Position numbers and translations under genes: made by a program. From Roseateles sp. XES5 (GTDB lineage: Bacteria; Pseudomonadota; Alphaproteobacteria; Rhizobiales; Rhizobiaceae), in NCBI RefSeq assembly GCF_020535545.1, contig NZ_CP084753.1, positions 310,001-374,000 of the forward strand: DNA of 64,000 nucleotides, read 5' to 3'. The notes under the pieces were generated by a model. It had not been told where the DNA came from. It saw only the letters and a program-made list of their open reading frames with translations, and made no database searches. Below, one piece after another: positions 10,000 to 18,743 of the stretch. Position 1 is the stretch's first letter. Each line of letters opens with the position of its first letter.

Positions 10000-10298
10000 G
10001 CGAGGCCCATAAATACGTTTCCCTCATGCGTCTCACACAAAAGGGGCTTACCGAGCTGACGGATAGCGCGAAGCGCCGGAAGGTCAGCGAGGATCGCGTC
10101 GCGGAACTCGGCGGGAGATCGATCGCCTTCTACGCCTTGCTCGGCATCTACGATTTCATGCAGGTTTTCGAGATGCCGAGCAACGAAGCCATGATGCAGT
10201 ACGTGCTCACGGCGCGCAGGGACGGACATGTCGAGCCGCTCATCCTCCCGGCCTTCGACACCGAGACATACGGCCGGATTCTCAACGCCTTCAACTAG
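9996..10298 (+). CDS. GYD-domain (alpha/beta-barrel dimer) protein
   Basis: Small 100-residue protein with the GYD fold features: SLMRLTQKGLTELTDSAKRR near the start and FYALLGIYDFMQVFEMPSNEA in the middle, a conserved Tyr-Asp after the first helix. GYD proteins are small ferredoxin-like dimers of no settled function, often beside catabolic enzymes. The ATGA overlap with the isochorismatase-like gene implies coupled translation, so the two may act on the same compound. Confidence 0.8.
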   Translation: MSEAHKYVSLMRLTQKGLTELTDSAKRRKVSEDRVAELGGRSIAFYALLGIYDFMQVFEMPSNEAMMQYVLTARRDGHVEPLILPAFDTETYGRILNAFN

Positions 10299-10416
10299 CT
10301 CTATAGTTTAGTTTTTCTGCGCTTTGGCAAGCAAAACATTTAGCTTGTCTGCGAAAGGCGTTTCTATACGACTTCAAAAACCGCGATACAAAAAACCACA
10401 ACAAGGGAACACGATC

Positions 10417-11256
10417 ATGATGAAAGCAAAACCGGGAAGGAAAATCTCGCTCCTCGCAGGCAGCATGTTTGCCGCTCTGCTCAGCGCCGGCACGGCTCTT
10501 TCCGCCGACCAGAAGCCCGATTTCGTATCGGGCGGCGTCTTGAAGATCTGCACCAGCGGCGAATTTCCGCCGATGGAATATTATGAAAATCCGGGCGACA
10601 AGGATCTCGTGGGCTTTGAGATCGACGTCATGGACGCCATTGCCAAACGGTGGGGTGCGAAGGCCGAATATGTCGTCGGTGACTTCAAGGGCCTGCTGCC
10701 GTCGCTCGATTCCAAGCGCTGCGACCTTGTCGCAAGCGGCATCATGATCACGCCGGCCCGCCTCGAAAAATATGACGGCATTCCGTATTTCGGCTCTCAC
10801 GTCGTGCTGGTCACCGCGGCGAGCGACACGGAGACGAAAGTCCCGGCCGATGTCAGCGGCAAGATCATGGCGATCGAGGCCGGCACGACCTACGAAAAGA
10901 CGGTCGCAGATCTCAATGCCGAACTGCAAGCTGCCGGCAAGGCGCCGATCGAGGCGCAGACCTACCCGTCCGCATCCGGTGTCATCGAGCAGATCCTGGT
11001 CGGCCGCGCGACCGCGACGATCACGCAGGATACGACCGCTGCCTATCGCATGCTCCAGGTGCCGGGCCGATTGGCCATCCCCTATACCTACGAGGAAAGC
11101 GAGAACTACGGCATCTACCTGCGCAAGAGCGATGGCGACCGGCAGATGCTGAAGGACGCGATCGAGGCCTTGCAGGCGAGCGGCGAGATGAAGGCATTCC
11201 TCAAGAAGTGGAACCTGCCGGAAACATCGACCGACGTTTCCCACGACGTGAACTGA
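10417..11256 (+). CDS. ABC transporter substrate-binding protein, family 3 (amino-acid type)
   Basis: Periplasmic receptor for an amino acid or related small polar compound. The signal peptide covers residues 1-30 (MMKAKPGRK, hydrophobic core, cleavage near ALSA). The mature protein has the family-3 pattern: GVLKICTSGEFPPMEYYE, GFEIDVMDAIAKRWG and the second lobe entry IMAIEAGTTYEKTV. The start at 10417 has AAGGGA upstream; the frame is open to 10324 without support. It lies in one operon with a single permease and an ATPase, so the transporter may work with a permease homodimer. Confidence 0.92.
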   Translation: MMKAKPGRKISLLAGSMFAALLSAGTALSADQKPDFVSGGVLKICTSGEFPPMEYYENPGDKDLVGFEIDVMDAIAKRWGAKAEYVVGDFKGLLPSLDSKRCDLVASGIMITPARLEKYDGIPYFGSHVVLVTAASDTETKVPADVSGKIMAIEAGTTYEKTVADLNAELQAAGKAPIEAQTYPSASGVIEQILVGRATATITQDTTAAYRMLQVPGRLAIPYTYEESENYGIYLRKSDGDRQMLKDAIEALQASGEMKAFLKKWNLPETSTDVSHDVN

Positions 11257-11271
11257 CGATCGGCAATCCCG

Positions 11272-11949
11272 TTGTTCCAGCTCGATCTCTTCCTTCAGGC
11301 AATCTTCAGTGCCCCCCTTTTCAAGGGGGCACTCCTGACGATCGGCCTCTCCCTTTGCGTCATGGCCGTGTCCCTCGTGCTCGGCATGGGGCTTGGCTCC
11401 ATGGCAGGCTCACCGCGTCGCTCCGCCCGATGGCTGGCGACGCTCTATGTCTGGCTGTTCCGCGGCGCACCCGCACTGCTCGTGCTGCTGTTCGTGTGGA
11501 ACGGCCTGCCGCAGATTTCCGAAATCTTCCGGGCCGGCTGGTTCACGCCGTTCTTTGCGGCCTTCCTGGCGCTCTCCCTGATCCAGATCGCCTATCTGGC
11601 CGAAATCCTCCGTAGCGCCTTTGCCGCCGTGGGACATGGGCAGCGGGAAGGCGCGGCCGCGCTCGGCATGCATCGCTGGCAGATCTTTCTGGTGATCACC
11701 ATGCCGCAGGCACTCAGGATCGCGGTTCCCGCGCTGATGAACGAGTTCATCTCGCTGTTGAAGACCACGTCGCTTGCGACCGTGATCTCGCTGAAGGAAC
11801 TGATGACGGTCTCGCAGTTCGCGATCGCCACCAGCTTCCGTTTTCTCGAATGGTACGGTGCGGCACTCGTCTACTATCTCATCATCGTCTCGGTGCTGAC
11901 GCTCGCCCAGAACCGCATCGAACATGTGCTTTCGCGCGGCTACCGCTGA
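11272..11949 (+). CDS. Amino-acid-type ABC transporter permease
   Basis: Inner-membrane permease of the HisM/GlnP type, about 225 residues with several hydrophobic helices. The EAA loop GQREGAAALGMHRWQIFLVITMPQALR, with its conserved Gly, docks to the ATPase. The start is probably the TTG at 11272, 15 bases after the binding-protein stop; no ATG with a good ribosome site is nearer. Only one permease gene is present in this operon, whereas ectoine or histidine importers usually have two. Confidence 0.9.
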   Translation: MFQLDLFLQAIFSAPLFKGALLTIGLSLCVMAVSLVLGMGLGSMAGSPRRSARWLATLYVWLFRGAPALLVLLFVWNGLPQISEIFRAGWFTPFFAAFLALSLIQIAYLAEILRSAFAAVGHGQREGAAALGMHRWQIFLVITMPQALRIAVPALMNEFISLLKTTSLATVISLKELMTVSQFAIATSFRFLEWYGAALVYYLIIVSVLTLAQNRIEHVLSRGYR

Positions 11950-11973
11950 CCGCCACGAACCCGAGGGTTGGAC

Positions 11974-12714
11974 ATGAACACGCAAACCGCAATCCAGGTT
12001 GCCGGCGTCAACAAATGGTACGGCGCCTTCCAGGTCCTCAAGGGCATAGACCTGACCGTGAACAAGGGTGAGCGCATCGTCATCTGCGGTCCGTCGGGCT
12101 CGGGCAAATCGACGTTGATTCGCTGCCTGAACCGTCTGGAAGTGCATCAGGAGGGATCGATTACCGTCAACGGCGTCGAGCTCACCAGCCAGCTCAAGCG
12201 CATCGATCGCGTGCGCAGCGACGTCGGCATGGTCTTCCAGCACTTCAACCTGTTCCCGCACCTGACGGTGCTGGAAAACTGCACGGTCGCCCAGCGCTGG
12301 GTACGCAAGCTGCCGAAGAAGCAGGCTGCCGAGATCGCCATGACCTATCTTGAACGCGTGCACATTCCCGAAAAGGCAGACAAGTATCCGGGCCAGCTTT
12401 CCGGCGGCCAGCAGCAGCGCGTCGCCATCGCGCGTGCCCTTTGCATGAACCCCAGCATCATGCTGTTCGATGAACCGACTTCGGCGCTTGATCCCGAAAT
12501 GGTCAAGGAGGTGCTGGACACGATGATCTCGCTTGCCGCCGACGGCATGACGATGGTCTGCGTCACCCACGAAATGGGTTTCGCGCGTGAGGTCGCCAGC
12601 GAAGTGGTCTTCATGGATGGTGGCCAGATCATCGAGCGCAACACGCCCGACATCCTGTTTTCAGCCCCGACGCACGAGCGCACAAAGCGCTTCCTCGGCA
12701 AGCTGCTGCATTGA
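11974..12714 (+). CDS. Amino-acid-type ABC transporter ATP-binding protein
   Basis: ATPase of the polar amino-acid importer class (GlnQ/HisP-like). Walker [10 protein letters not shown] sits near residue 37, the signature LSGGQQQR near 142, Walker [13 protein letters not shown] and the switch histidine in CVTHEMGF. The ATG at 11974 follows GAGGG; an upstream TTG at 11968 is less likely. Its last codons overlap the TTG start of the MBL-fold hydrolase, so the hydrolase is coupled to the transporter. Confidence 0.93.
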   Translation: MNTQTAIQVAGVNKWYGAFQVLKGIDLTVNKGERIVICGPSGSGKSTLIRCLNRLEVHQEGSITVNGVELTSQLKRIDRVRSDVGMVFQHFNLFPHLTVLENCTVAQRWVRKLPKKQAAEIAMTYLERVHIPEKADKYPGQLSGGQQQRVAIARALCMNPSIMLFDEPTSALDPEMVKEVLDTMISLAADGMTMVCVTHEMGFAREVASEVVFMDGGQIIERNTPDILFSAPTHERTKRFLGKLLH

Positions 12715-13463
12715 GCGAGGCAATCTTGAAGAACGCGAACTGGTTTTCAAAGGAAGCGCTGTCGAACCGGCTCACCCGCATATGGGAGCCGCATGTCCAT
12801 AGTTTTTTCCAGGCCAACATGTTCCACGTCGTCGGCAAGGATGCCGACCTCGTTATCGACTTCGGAATGGGCCTCGCCGATCTCGGGAGCGCGTTGTCCG
12901 TTGCCGCGGGCAAGCCCGTCCTTGCGGTGGCGACCCATGTTCACGTCGATCATGTCGGTTCGTTCCACGAATTCGGGACCCGGCTGGGTCACGCGGCAGA
13001 AGCCGCGGCCTTCGCGCTCATGCCGGACGAGAACACGCTCGCCGATTATTTCCGCACGCAGCCGGACGCCCTGACCGCCGCGGCGCCGACGGGTACGACG
13101 CCGCAAACCTACGAAATTTCAATGGCACCGCTCACCAGGATCCTGGAGGAGAACGATGTCATCGACATCGGCGACGCCTGTTATACGGTCCTGCACCTTC
13201 CCGGCCACTCTCCCGGTTCCATCGGCCTGTTCGATCAGAGGACGGGAGAATTCTTCAGCGGAGACGCCATCTACGAAGGCGGCCTCGTCGATGATCTGCC
13301 GGGATGCGACGTCGACGCCTACAAGGTCACCATGGCGCGCCTGGTGGAACTTGACGTCGGCGTCGTCCATGGCGGTCACGGCGCCCTGTTCGGGAGAGAC
13401 CGGATGCGAGAGATCGCCGTCGGCTACCTGACATCGAAGGATGGCGACCAAGGGCCGCGATGA
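12711..13463 (+). CDS. MBL-fold metallo-hydrolase
   Basis: Metallo-beta-lactamase-fold hydrolase of 250 residues. The zinc motif HVHVDH is at residues 76-81, with a further metal ligand in HLPGHSPGS, the bridging Asp in [10 protein letters not shown] and the final His in VVHGGHG. It starts with a TTG whose TTGA overlaps the ATPase stop. In this context it is likely a hydrolase for an ester, thioester or lactone formed from the imported compound, but relatives are diverse. It ends the plus-strand module. Confidence 0.88.
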   Translation: MSEAILKNANWFSKEALSNRLTRIWEPHVHSFFQANMFHVVGKDADLVIDFGMGLADLGSALSVAAGKPVLAVATHVHVDHVGSFHEFGTRLGHAAEAAAFALMPDENTLADYFRTQPDALTAAAPTGTTPQTYEISMAPLTRILEENDVIDIGDACYTVLHLPGHSPGSIGLFDQRTGEFFSGDAIYEGGLVDDLPGCDVDAYKVTMARLVELDVGVVHGGHGALFGRDRMREIAVGYLTSKDGDQGPR

Positions 13464-13556
13464 GGGGCGAGAGGCCTGCTTGACGTCATTCGGGCCTACC
13501 GCAAACAGACGGCACGATGCAGAGCGGCTCACCACCAGCGTTCCGGACAGCGGGCG

Positions 13557-15290
13557 TCATAGCTTTTTGCGAAGGCGTTCTACGGCCTTGACCGTCGACG
13601 GGCCCAGTCGCCCATCAACCTTGCCGCTATAGACTCCGGCGGAAATCATTTCCCTTTGCAGAGCGAGGCGAAAATCGAAGGACCATTGGTTCTCCTCGAT
13701 GATGCGTGGCGATCCATACCAGACGTCGGACTGGAAATGGGTCAGCAGACCACTCTTCAATGATCTGATCATGTAGGTGGCGGCCAATTTCGGATCGCTC
13801 GCTCCAAACGTACCTCTGTCGGCAAACCAGCTCAATTTATAGAGCGCGTTTGGCTCATCGAATTTGGCCGCGACGCTGTAGACATCGATCGCGCGCTTCA
13901 TCTGCGCTTTTTCCTCAAATGCGCTTCCCAACTCCGTCGCGGTCGACGCTTGCTCCTTCGTGACGTGCTCCTGGAACCAGGCGAGTACCGGCACGAATTC
14001 TTCCGTTTTGCCTTCCCGCGCCAGAAGCGCCAGAAGCCGCCCAAGCCCGTTCACCGCGGCGGCACTGCCGTAGTTTCCGGCAACGATGTAAGCCTCGGAA
14101 GCCTTGGCATATTCACCTGCCTTGTGCTGGCTTCTTCCAAGCTGGTACCAAAGCCGCGCTGTCCTCGGGTACTGATCGACAGCCGCCTGACACGCCTCCA
14201 ACGCTCGATCGACCGCGATCTCCGTGAAAGCCACGCCGGGGACGGACGCGAGCTTCATCCTGTCGTCCGGTGCTGCCGCCAGCAGATCACAATCGGTTTG
14301 CGGCGTGTCGTTTTCACCCTCCTGCGCCGACAGCGTCGGAATCGCGATGGTCATGCGTTCCGTGCCCTGATCTGGCTCCAACGAAGCCAGCTTCATGCGG
14401 GCCAGTGAGGCAAAGGCACAGTTCGAGAAGTTTTGAAGATGCTCTTCGAAAAGCGCGCGCGCCGTGCTGTTGCTGATTGCGGCCCAATGGGTTGCCGCAT
14501 CGCGGCACACATCGTCTTTCGCTATGGGCGCGGTTTCGGTTGGGCCAAGCATCACGGTGTCGAACAGCGAGCCTGTCTTATAAGGCCGCTGTTTGCCTCC
14601 GGTCGCCTCGAAAACCTCTTTGGCAACGGCGCGCAGAGCGGTCTCGATCTCCAATCCAGGCGAGGCGATATGGCGTGCGAGCGCTTTCGCATAGGGACTG
14701 GTGGCGCCGTCGCCATCCGTCGCAACATCGCCGGGCGCCGTTGCGTATCCAATCAGCATGTTGCTTTCCGCCGAGTCTACGCGGGCAAGGCCGCGTGTCG
14801 GCGCTCCCTTGGTCAAGCCTTGCTTCATGGTTTTCAGGAATGGATTGTCGCGACACGCATCCAGAAGGACCAACTTGAAACTACGCGCTTTCGAGAGAAC
14901 GCCAAGGACGTCACTCAAAACGATCGCTTCGTATTTGACATCACGGTCCGAGCGGAGCGCGGCATCAACGGGAATAAGGAAGTTTTCGCCGTTCACTTCA
15001 ACGCCGTGCCCGGAGTAATAAACCAAGCCGATGTCGGCATTGCCCACCTTCTCTTCAAAGGAGGCCAACGCAGCCGACATCTCGGCACGCGTACCGTTCT
15101 CCAGCGTCGTGATGTTGAAGCCCGCAGTTTCCAGCGTCGCGCGCATGGCGGCAATGTCATTGGGCGGATTTTTCAGGGGCGTGACGGAGGTGTAGTTTGC
15201 GTTCGCAATCAGCAACGCGACCTTGGTTTCGGCGGCGGCCGCCCCGGCGATCAAGAAGATGATGCCGACCAGTATTGCGCGAAACAACAT
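13557..15290 (-). CDS. Secreted caspase-family (C14) protein with C-terminal peptidoglycan-binding-like domain
   Basis: A 577-residue protein with an N-terminal signal peptide or anchor (residues 1-20, ending AGAAAAE) and a caspase-like p20 domain at about 22-250. The catalytic dyad is visible: H95 in YYSGHG and C146 in LLDACRDNP. The central region (about 270-520) is helical and repetitive, probably TPR/Sel1-like (LWYQLGRSQHKAGEYAKASEAY). The last 40 residues (GVYSGKVDGRLGPSTVKAVERLRKKL, abbreviated here by its ends GVYSG and RLRKKL) resemble a peptidoglycan-binding type-1 domain. Caspase-like proteins of this kind are widespread in rhizobia and poorly characterised. It is monocistronic and unrelated in function to its neighbours as far as can be seen. 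Confidence 0.88.
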   Translation of the reverse strand: MLFRAILVGIIFLIAGAAAAETKVALLIANANYTSVTPLKNPPNDIAAMRATLETAGFNITTLENGTRAEMSAALASFEEKVGNADIGLVYYSGHGVEVNGENFLIPVDAALRSDRDVKYEAIVLSDVLGVLSKARSFKLVLLDACRDNPFLKTMKQGLTKGAPTRGLARVDSAESNMLIGYATAPGDVATDGDGATSPYAKALARHIASPGLEIETALRAVAKEVFEATGGKQRPYKTGSLFDTVMLGPTETAPIAKDDVCRDAATHWAAISNSTARALFEEHLQNFSNCAFASLARMKLASLEPDQGTERMTIAIPTLSAQEGENDTPQTDCDLLAAAPDDRMKLASVPGVAFTEIAVDRALEACQAAVDQYPRTARLWYQLGRSQHKAGEYAKASEAYIVAGNYGSAAAVNGLGRLLALLAREGKTEEFVPVLAWFQEHVTKEQASTATELGSAFEEKAQMKRAIDVYSVAAKFDEPNALYKLSWFADRGTFGASDPKLAATYMIRSLKSGLLTHFQSDVWYGSPRIIEENQWSFDFRLALQREMISAGVYSGKVDGRLGPSTVKAVERLRKKL

Positions 15291-15509
15291 TCATATCTCC
15301 CAGCGTGCGATTGCATTTTCCGCGTCGCATGAGCGATTGCAATTGTTTTTTGGGTCAGGTCCGCCTGCCTTGATGACAGAAGGCCTGCATCCATCCGCTC
15401 TACCTGGCTTGAGACTTGCAAACGCTCATCCGGTACGACGTTTCACCGGTTCGATTCCACACAACTGCAAAGCCAAGATGCAAAAGCTGCCGTCGCAAGC
15501 GTTGCTCTC

Positions 15510-16712
15510 CTATATTTCCCTCGTTTCCATAAGGAATGCGGTTGCAGCCCGAGCGAGGATCTCCGCTCCAAGCGGCAGGGCTCGCTCGTCGACGCGAAAC
15601 TTGGGATGATGCAGGGGGTAGACCGCGTCGATGGTCTCGTTGCGAATGCCGAGCCGGAAATACACGGAGGGGCACTTCTCACTGTAGAAGGCGAAGTCGT
15701 CCGCGGCGGTCCAGCCGGGGGCATTGAGAACATTGTCCCGCCCGACCACTTCGGCGCCAGCCCGCCGGACGATGTCCACCATGTCAGGTGAATTGACGAC
15801 GGGTGGCTCACCGCGATGAAGGTTGATATCGACGCCGGCGCCGTGGGCCGCGGCAAGGCTTACGAGGATCTGGCGCAGGCGATGCCAGGCCTTCTGCCGG
15901 GTTTCTTCATGGCCGCTGCGGATCGTGCCCTTCAACCGGACTTCGGGAGCGATGACATTGTACGCACCACCGCCCTCGATGCCGGTAACGGAAACGACCA
16001 GCGGATCGTAGGGATCGATCTCGCGCGAGACGATCTTCTGCAATTCCGTGACCATGGAGCAGGCGACGGCGATCGCGTCCACGCCGTCCGAAGGTTTCGC
16101 CGCATGGGCGGAATTGCCGGTAACCACGACGTCGAAGGTGTCGCAGGCAAGTGTATAGGGACCCGCGCCAACCGCAATCCGCCCGGCTGGCGTATAGGGA
16201 TCGACATGGATGCCGATTGCAGCATCCACGTCATCCAGCAGGCCTTCCGCGATCACACGCCGGCCGCCAAGCGGCTCGGCTTCCTCCGCGGGCTGGAAGA
16301 TCAGCCGCACGGTGCCACTGAAGGTTTGCTTCTGACTGTCGAGAAGAACCGCGGCGGCGTAGCCCATCGCGGCATGGGCATCGTGGCCGCAGGCATGCAT
16401 CACGCCCGGCCGCTCCGATGTAAACGGCACGCCCGACGTCTCGTTGATCGGCAAGGCATCGATATCGGCGCGGATCACCACCTTTCGGTTGGACGGGCCG
16501 GCGGTGCCGACGATATCCACAGCGAGCCCGAATCCCGCGACGGGCCGGACGGTATCGAGGCCCGCCGTTTCGAGCACCTGCTTCAGATAGGCCTGCGTCT
16601 CGCGCTCCTCGTTCGAGAGTTCGGGATTGCGGTGCAGGTGACGCCGGACGTCAACCATCCGGCGTTCGAGGGCGGGCTCCAGTCCGACGGGGTCATGATC
16701 AGGCTTTAACAT
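15510..16712 (-). CDS. doeB2: M20-family deacetylase, probable N2-acetyl-2,4-diaminobutanoate deacetylase (DoeB2-like)
   Basis: Zinc-dependent M20 amidohydrolase of 400 residues, hippurate-hydrolase-like. Metal and catalytic motifs are visible: HACGHDAHAAMGYAA, then QPAEEAEP with the acidic pair, and IGIHVDP. Its start lies 14 bases inside the end of the ectoine hydrolase gene, so the two are cotranslated. In ectoine degradation the hydrolase product N-acetyl-diaminobutyrate must be deacetylated; many clusters use an AstE-like EutE/DoeB, others an M20 enzyme called DoeB2. The M20 type here is assigned from this context. A generic N-acyl amino acid deacetylase is the alternative. Confidence 0.82.
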   Translation of the reverse strand: MLKPDHDPVGLEPALERRMVDVRRHLHRNPELSNEERETQAYLKQVLETAGLDTVRPVAGFGLAVDIVGTAGPSNRKVVIRADIDALPINETSGVPFTSERPGVMHACGHDAHAAMGYAAAVLLDSQKQTFSGTVRLIFQPAEEAEPLGGRRVIAEGLLDDVDAAIGIHVDPYTPAGRIAVGAGPYTLACDTFDVVVTGNSAHAAKPSDGVDAIAVACSMVTELQKIVSREIDPYDPLVVSVTGIEGGGAYNVIAPEVRLKGTIRSGHEETRQKAWHRLRQILVSLAAAHGAGVDINLHRGEPPVVNSPDMVDIVRRAGAEVVGRDNVLNAPGWTAADDFAFYSEKCPSVYFRLGIRNETIDAVYPLHHPKFRVDERALPLGAEILARAATAFLMETREI

Positions 16713-17877
16713 GGATGTCCCGCGGGAAATTGGTGAGCGTCTCGCAGCCGCGCTCGGTCACCAGGAAGGTCTCGCTGATCTCGATGCCCCAGCCGTCCAT
16801 CCACATGCCGAGAATGGCGTGCAGCACATTGCCGGGCTTCAGGATGGTCTTGTCGCCGGGCCGCAGGCTGATCGTGTGTTCGCCCCAATCCGGCGGATAG
16901 GCGACGCCGATCGAGTAGCCGATCCGCGATTCCTTCTTCAGGCCGTAACGCTGGATGACCTGACGCCAGCTCGCCTCGACGTCCTCCGCCGTTACGCCCG
17001 CCTTGACGGTCGCCAGCACGGCCTCCATGCCTTCCAGCACTGCCTTGCTTGTGTCGCTGACCTTGGCGGGCATCGTGCCGAGCTGCATGGTTCGGGCGAG
17101 GCCTGCAGTATAGCGACGGACGACGCCGGCGAGTTCGAGCGCCACCGTCTCGTTTTCGCCGAAGCGGCGATCACTCCACATGACATGGGGGGCCGACGCA
17201 TTCTCGCCGGCGAGAATGGTCGGGGGAAGGGCGGTGATATCGCCGGCGAAATCCGGTGAACCTGCAACCTGCGCGGCCTGAATGCGGGCAATGGCGTCGC
17301 ATTCGCGCACGCCAGGCGCAATCACGTCATAGGCGGCGGTTACGGCTGCTTCCGCAAGGCGCGACGCCTTGCGCAGATAGTGGATTTCGGCCTCGGATTT
17401 CACACTCCGGATCCAGTTCACCAGCAGATCCGCATCGTGGAACGTCGCGTTCGGCAGGCCGGCGGTCAGGCGGGCATGCGCCTTGGGCGAATAATAGTAG
17501 GCTTCGAGCTCGATGCCGATATTGCCGCGCCCCCAGCCCTTGCGGGTGATCCAGGCCGCAATCCAGTCCATCGGATGGCGGTCGGCGCGCTGTACGTGGT
17601 CTTCCGGGAAGCCGACGATGTTTTCCGGCTTCATCCAGGCCGTCAGCAGACCGCCCGCGGCATCCATGGCACGACCGATCCACACCGGCTCTTCGTCGGC
17701 GAGCGGCACGAGCACGGCCTGCGGCGTATAGAAGGACCAGCCATCGTAGCCGGTGATGTAGTGCTGGTTGGCAACATCGTTGACGATCAGAAGATCGAGG
17801 TTACGGCGCGCCATCTCGGTGCGAATGGCGTGAAGCCTGGCCTTGTATTCCGAAAGCGCGAAGGGGAGTTCGATCAT
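16699..17877 (-). CDS. doeA: Ectoine hydrolase (M24 family)
   Basis: Opens the ring of ectoine to N-acetyl-L-2,4-diaminobutyrate in the cytoplasm. The 392-residue protein has the creatinase N-terminal domain followed by the pita-bread M24 domain. The region LAGENASAPHVMWSDRRFG and then FGENETVALELAGVVRRY closely resembles the ectoine-hydrolase version of the fold, including the SAPH motif that departs from ordinary Xaa-Pro peptidases. The end has GWGIEISETFLVTERG. I chose the ATG at 17877; the longer frame reaching 18045 overlaps the EutA gene. It sits between eutA and the M20 deacetylase, which supports the call. Confidence 0.88.
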   Translation of the reverse strand: MIELPFALSEYKARLHAIRTEMARRNLDLLIVNDVANQHYITGYDGWSFYTPQAVLVPLADEEPVWIGRAMDAAGGLLTAWMKPENIVGFPEDHVQRADRHPMDWIAAWITRKGWGRGNIGIELEAYYYSPKAHARLTAGLPNATFHDADLLVNWIRSVKSEAEIHYLRKASRLAEAAVTAAYDVIAPGVRECDAIARIQAAQVAGSPDFAGDITALPPTILAGENASAPHVMWSDRRFGENETVALELAGVVRRYTAGLARTMQLGTMPAKVSDTSKAVLEGMEAVLATVKAGVTAEDVEASWRQVIQRYGLKKESRIGYSIGVAYPPDWGEHTISLRPGDKTILKPGNVLHAILGMWMDGWGIEISETFLVTERGCETLTNFPRDIHVKA

Positions 17878-17900
17878 GAAGAACACATCCTGTGAGCGGG

Positions 17901-18662
17901 TTATGAGGTTTGGGTCAGTGCGAGGAGGCGGCAGGGCGCCAGCGGGTCCGGTGCGGTACCGCACTGTCGGAGACTGGCCCAGGCAGCCGCCAGATTGCTC
18001 GTAACGACGGGACGTCCTGTCTGTCGTTCGATTTCCGGCACGCATTGCGCGGCACGCAGCGCCGTGCAGGCGATGAACAGCGCTTCCGTCTGCGGCGTGA
18101 CGGTTTCCATGGCCAATCGGACGATCTCTTCGCGTGGCAGGCGCGCCATGACGCGATCGTCTTCCATGCCGAGACAGACGAGACGGTCCACCGCAAAGCC
18201 ATGATCGGAGAAGAAGGCGTGCATGGGTTCGGCAGTGCGCCGCAGATAGGGTGTCAGAATGGCGATGCGTCTGGCATGCAACGCGTGAAGGGCCTGGGCC
18301 GCGGCGCCCGCAGGGGTGATGACCGGCGTGTGCGGCTTGCCGGCAGCGAGCGCTGCGGCAATCGCATCCTCGCCGATGACGACCGACGCGGAGGTGCAGC
18401 CATAGACGATGGCATCCAGTTCCTCACCCGGAAGGATGAGCGATGCGGCCTCGGTGAGAAGCGGCTGCATGGCGCGCAGGTTTTCCGGCGTGGTCGGATT
18501 GGCATAGGCAACGCGCGTCACATGGACGGCAATCTCGTCGCTTGCCACCAGACGCCGGAAATCTGCCTCGACAGTATGATCGGTCGCAAGCGCGATGAGG
18601 CCGACGCGCCGGGTGGAGGGCCGTTCGTCCAGGGTCCAGCGTGGCTGAATTTCGTCGATCAT
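17901..18662 (-). CDS. eutA: Ectoine utilization protein EutA (maleate isomerase/Asp-Glu racemase fold)
   Basis: A 253-residue member of the maleate isomerase/arylmalonate decarboxylase branch of the Asp/Glu racemase superfamily. The two active-site cysteines are present in YGCTSASVVIG and FIACTALRAA. EutA is a standard member of ectoine utilization clusters and is thought to act on ectoine or hydroxyectoine stereochemistry, though its exact reaction is not settled. I chose the ATG at 18662 with GGAG upstream. It precedes doeA by 23 bases and follows the EnuR regulator by 81. Confidence 0.85.
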   Translation of the reverse strand: MIDEIQPRWTLDERPSTRRVGLIALATDHTVEADFRRLVASDEIAVHVTRVAYANPTTPENLRAMQPLLTEAASLILPGEELDAIVYGCTSASVVIGEDAIAAALAAGKPHTPVITPAGAAAQALHALHARRIAILTPYLRRTAEPMHAFFSDHGFAVDRLVCLGMEDDRVMARLPREEIVRLAMETVTPQTEALFIACTALRAAQCVPEIERQTGRPVVTSNLAAAWASLRQCGTAPDPLAPCRLLALTQTS

Positions 18663-18710
18663 GCACGCTCCGCGGGGTTCGGAGCCTATTGAGCCGCGCA
18701 GACAAAAGCA

Positions 18711-18740
18711 TGTCAATCCGAGAAAAAGATACGTGTCAAT
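18711..18740 (-). promoter_or_regulatory. Candidate eutA promoter/EnuR site with two direct repeats
   Basis: On the minus strand ATTGACA occurs twice (18740-18734 and 18717-18711), 23 bases apart, in the 81-base gap between enuR and eutA. The second copy could serve as a -35 element (TTGACA) for eutA, with a weak -10 around TCAATA 17 to 18 bases on. MocR-type regulators often bind direct repeats spaced about two helical turns apart, so these may also be the EnuR site. The call rests on position and pattern only. Confidence 0.4.
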
Positions 18741-18743
18741 TTG

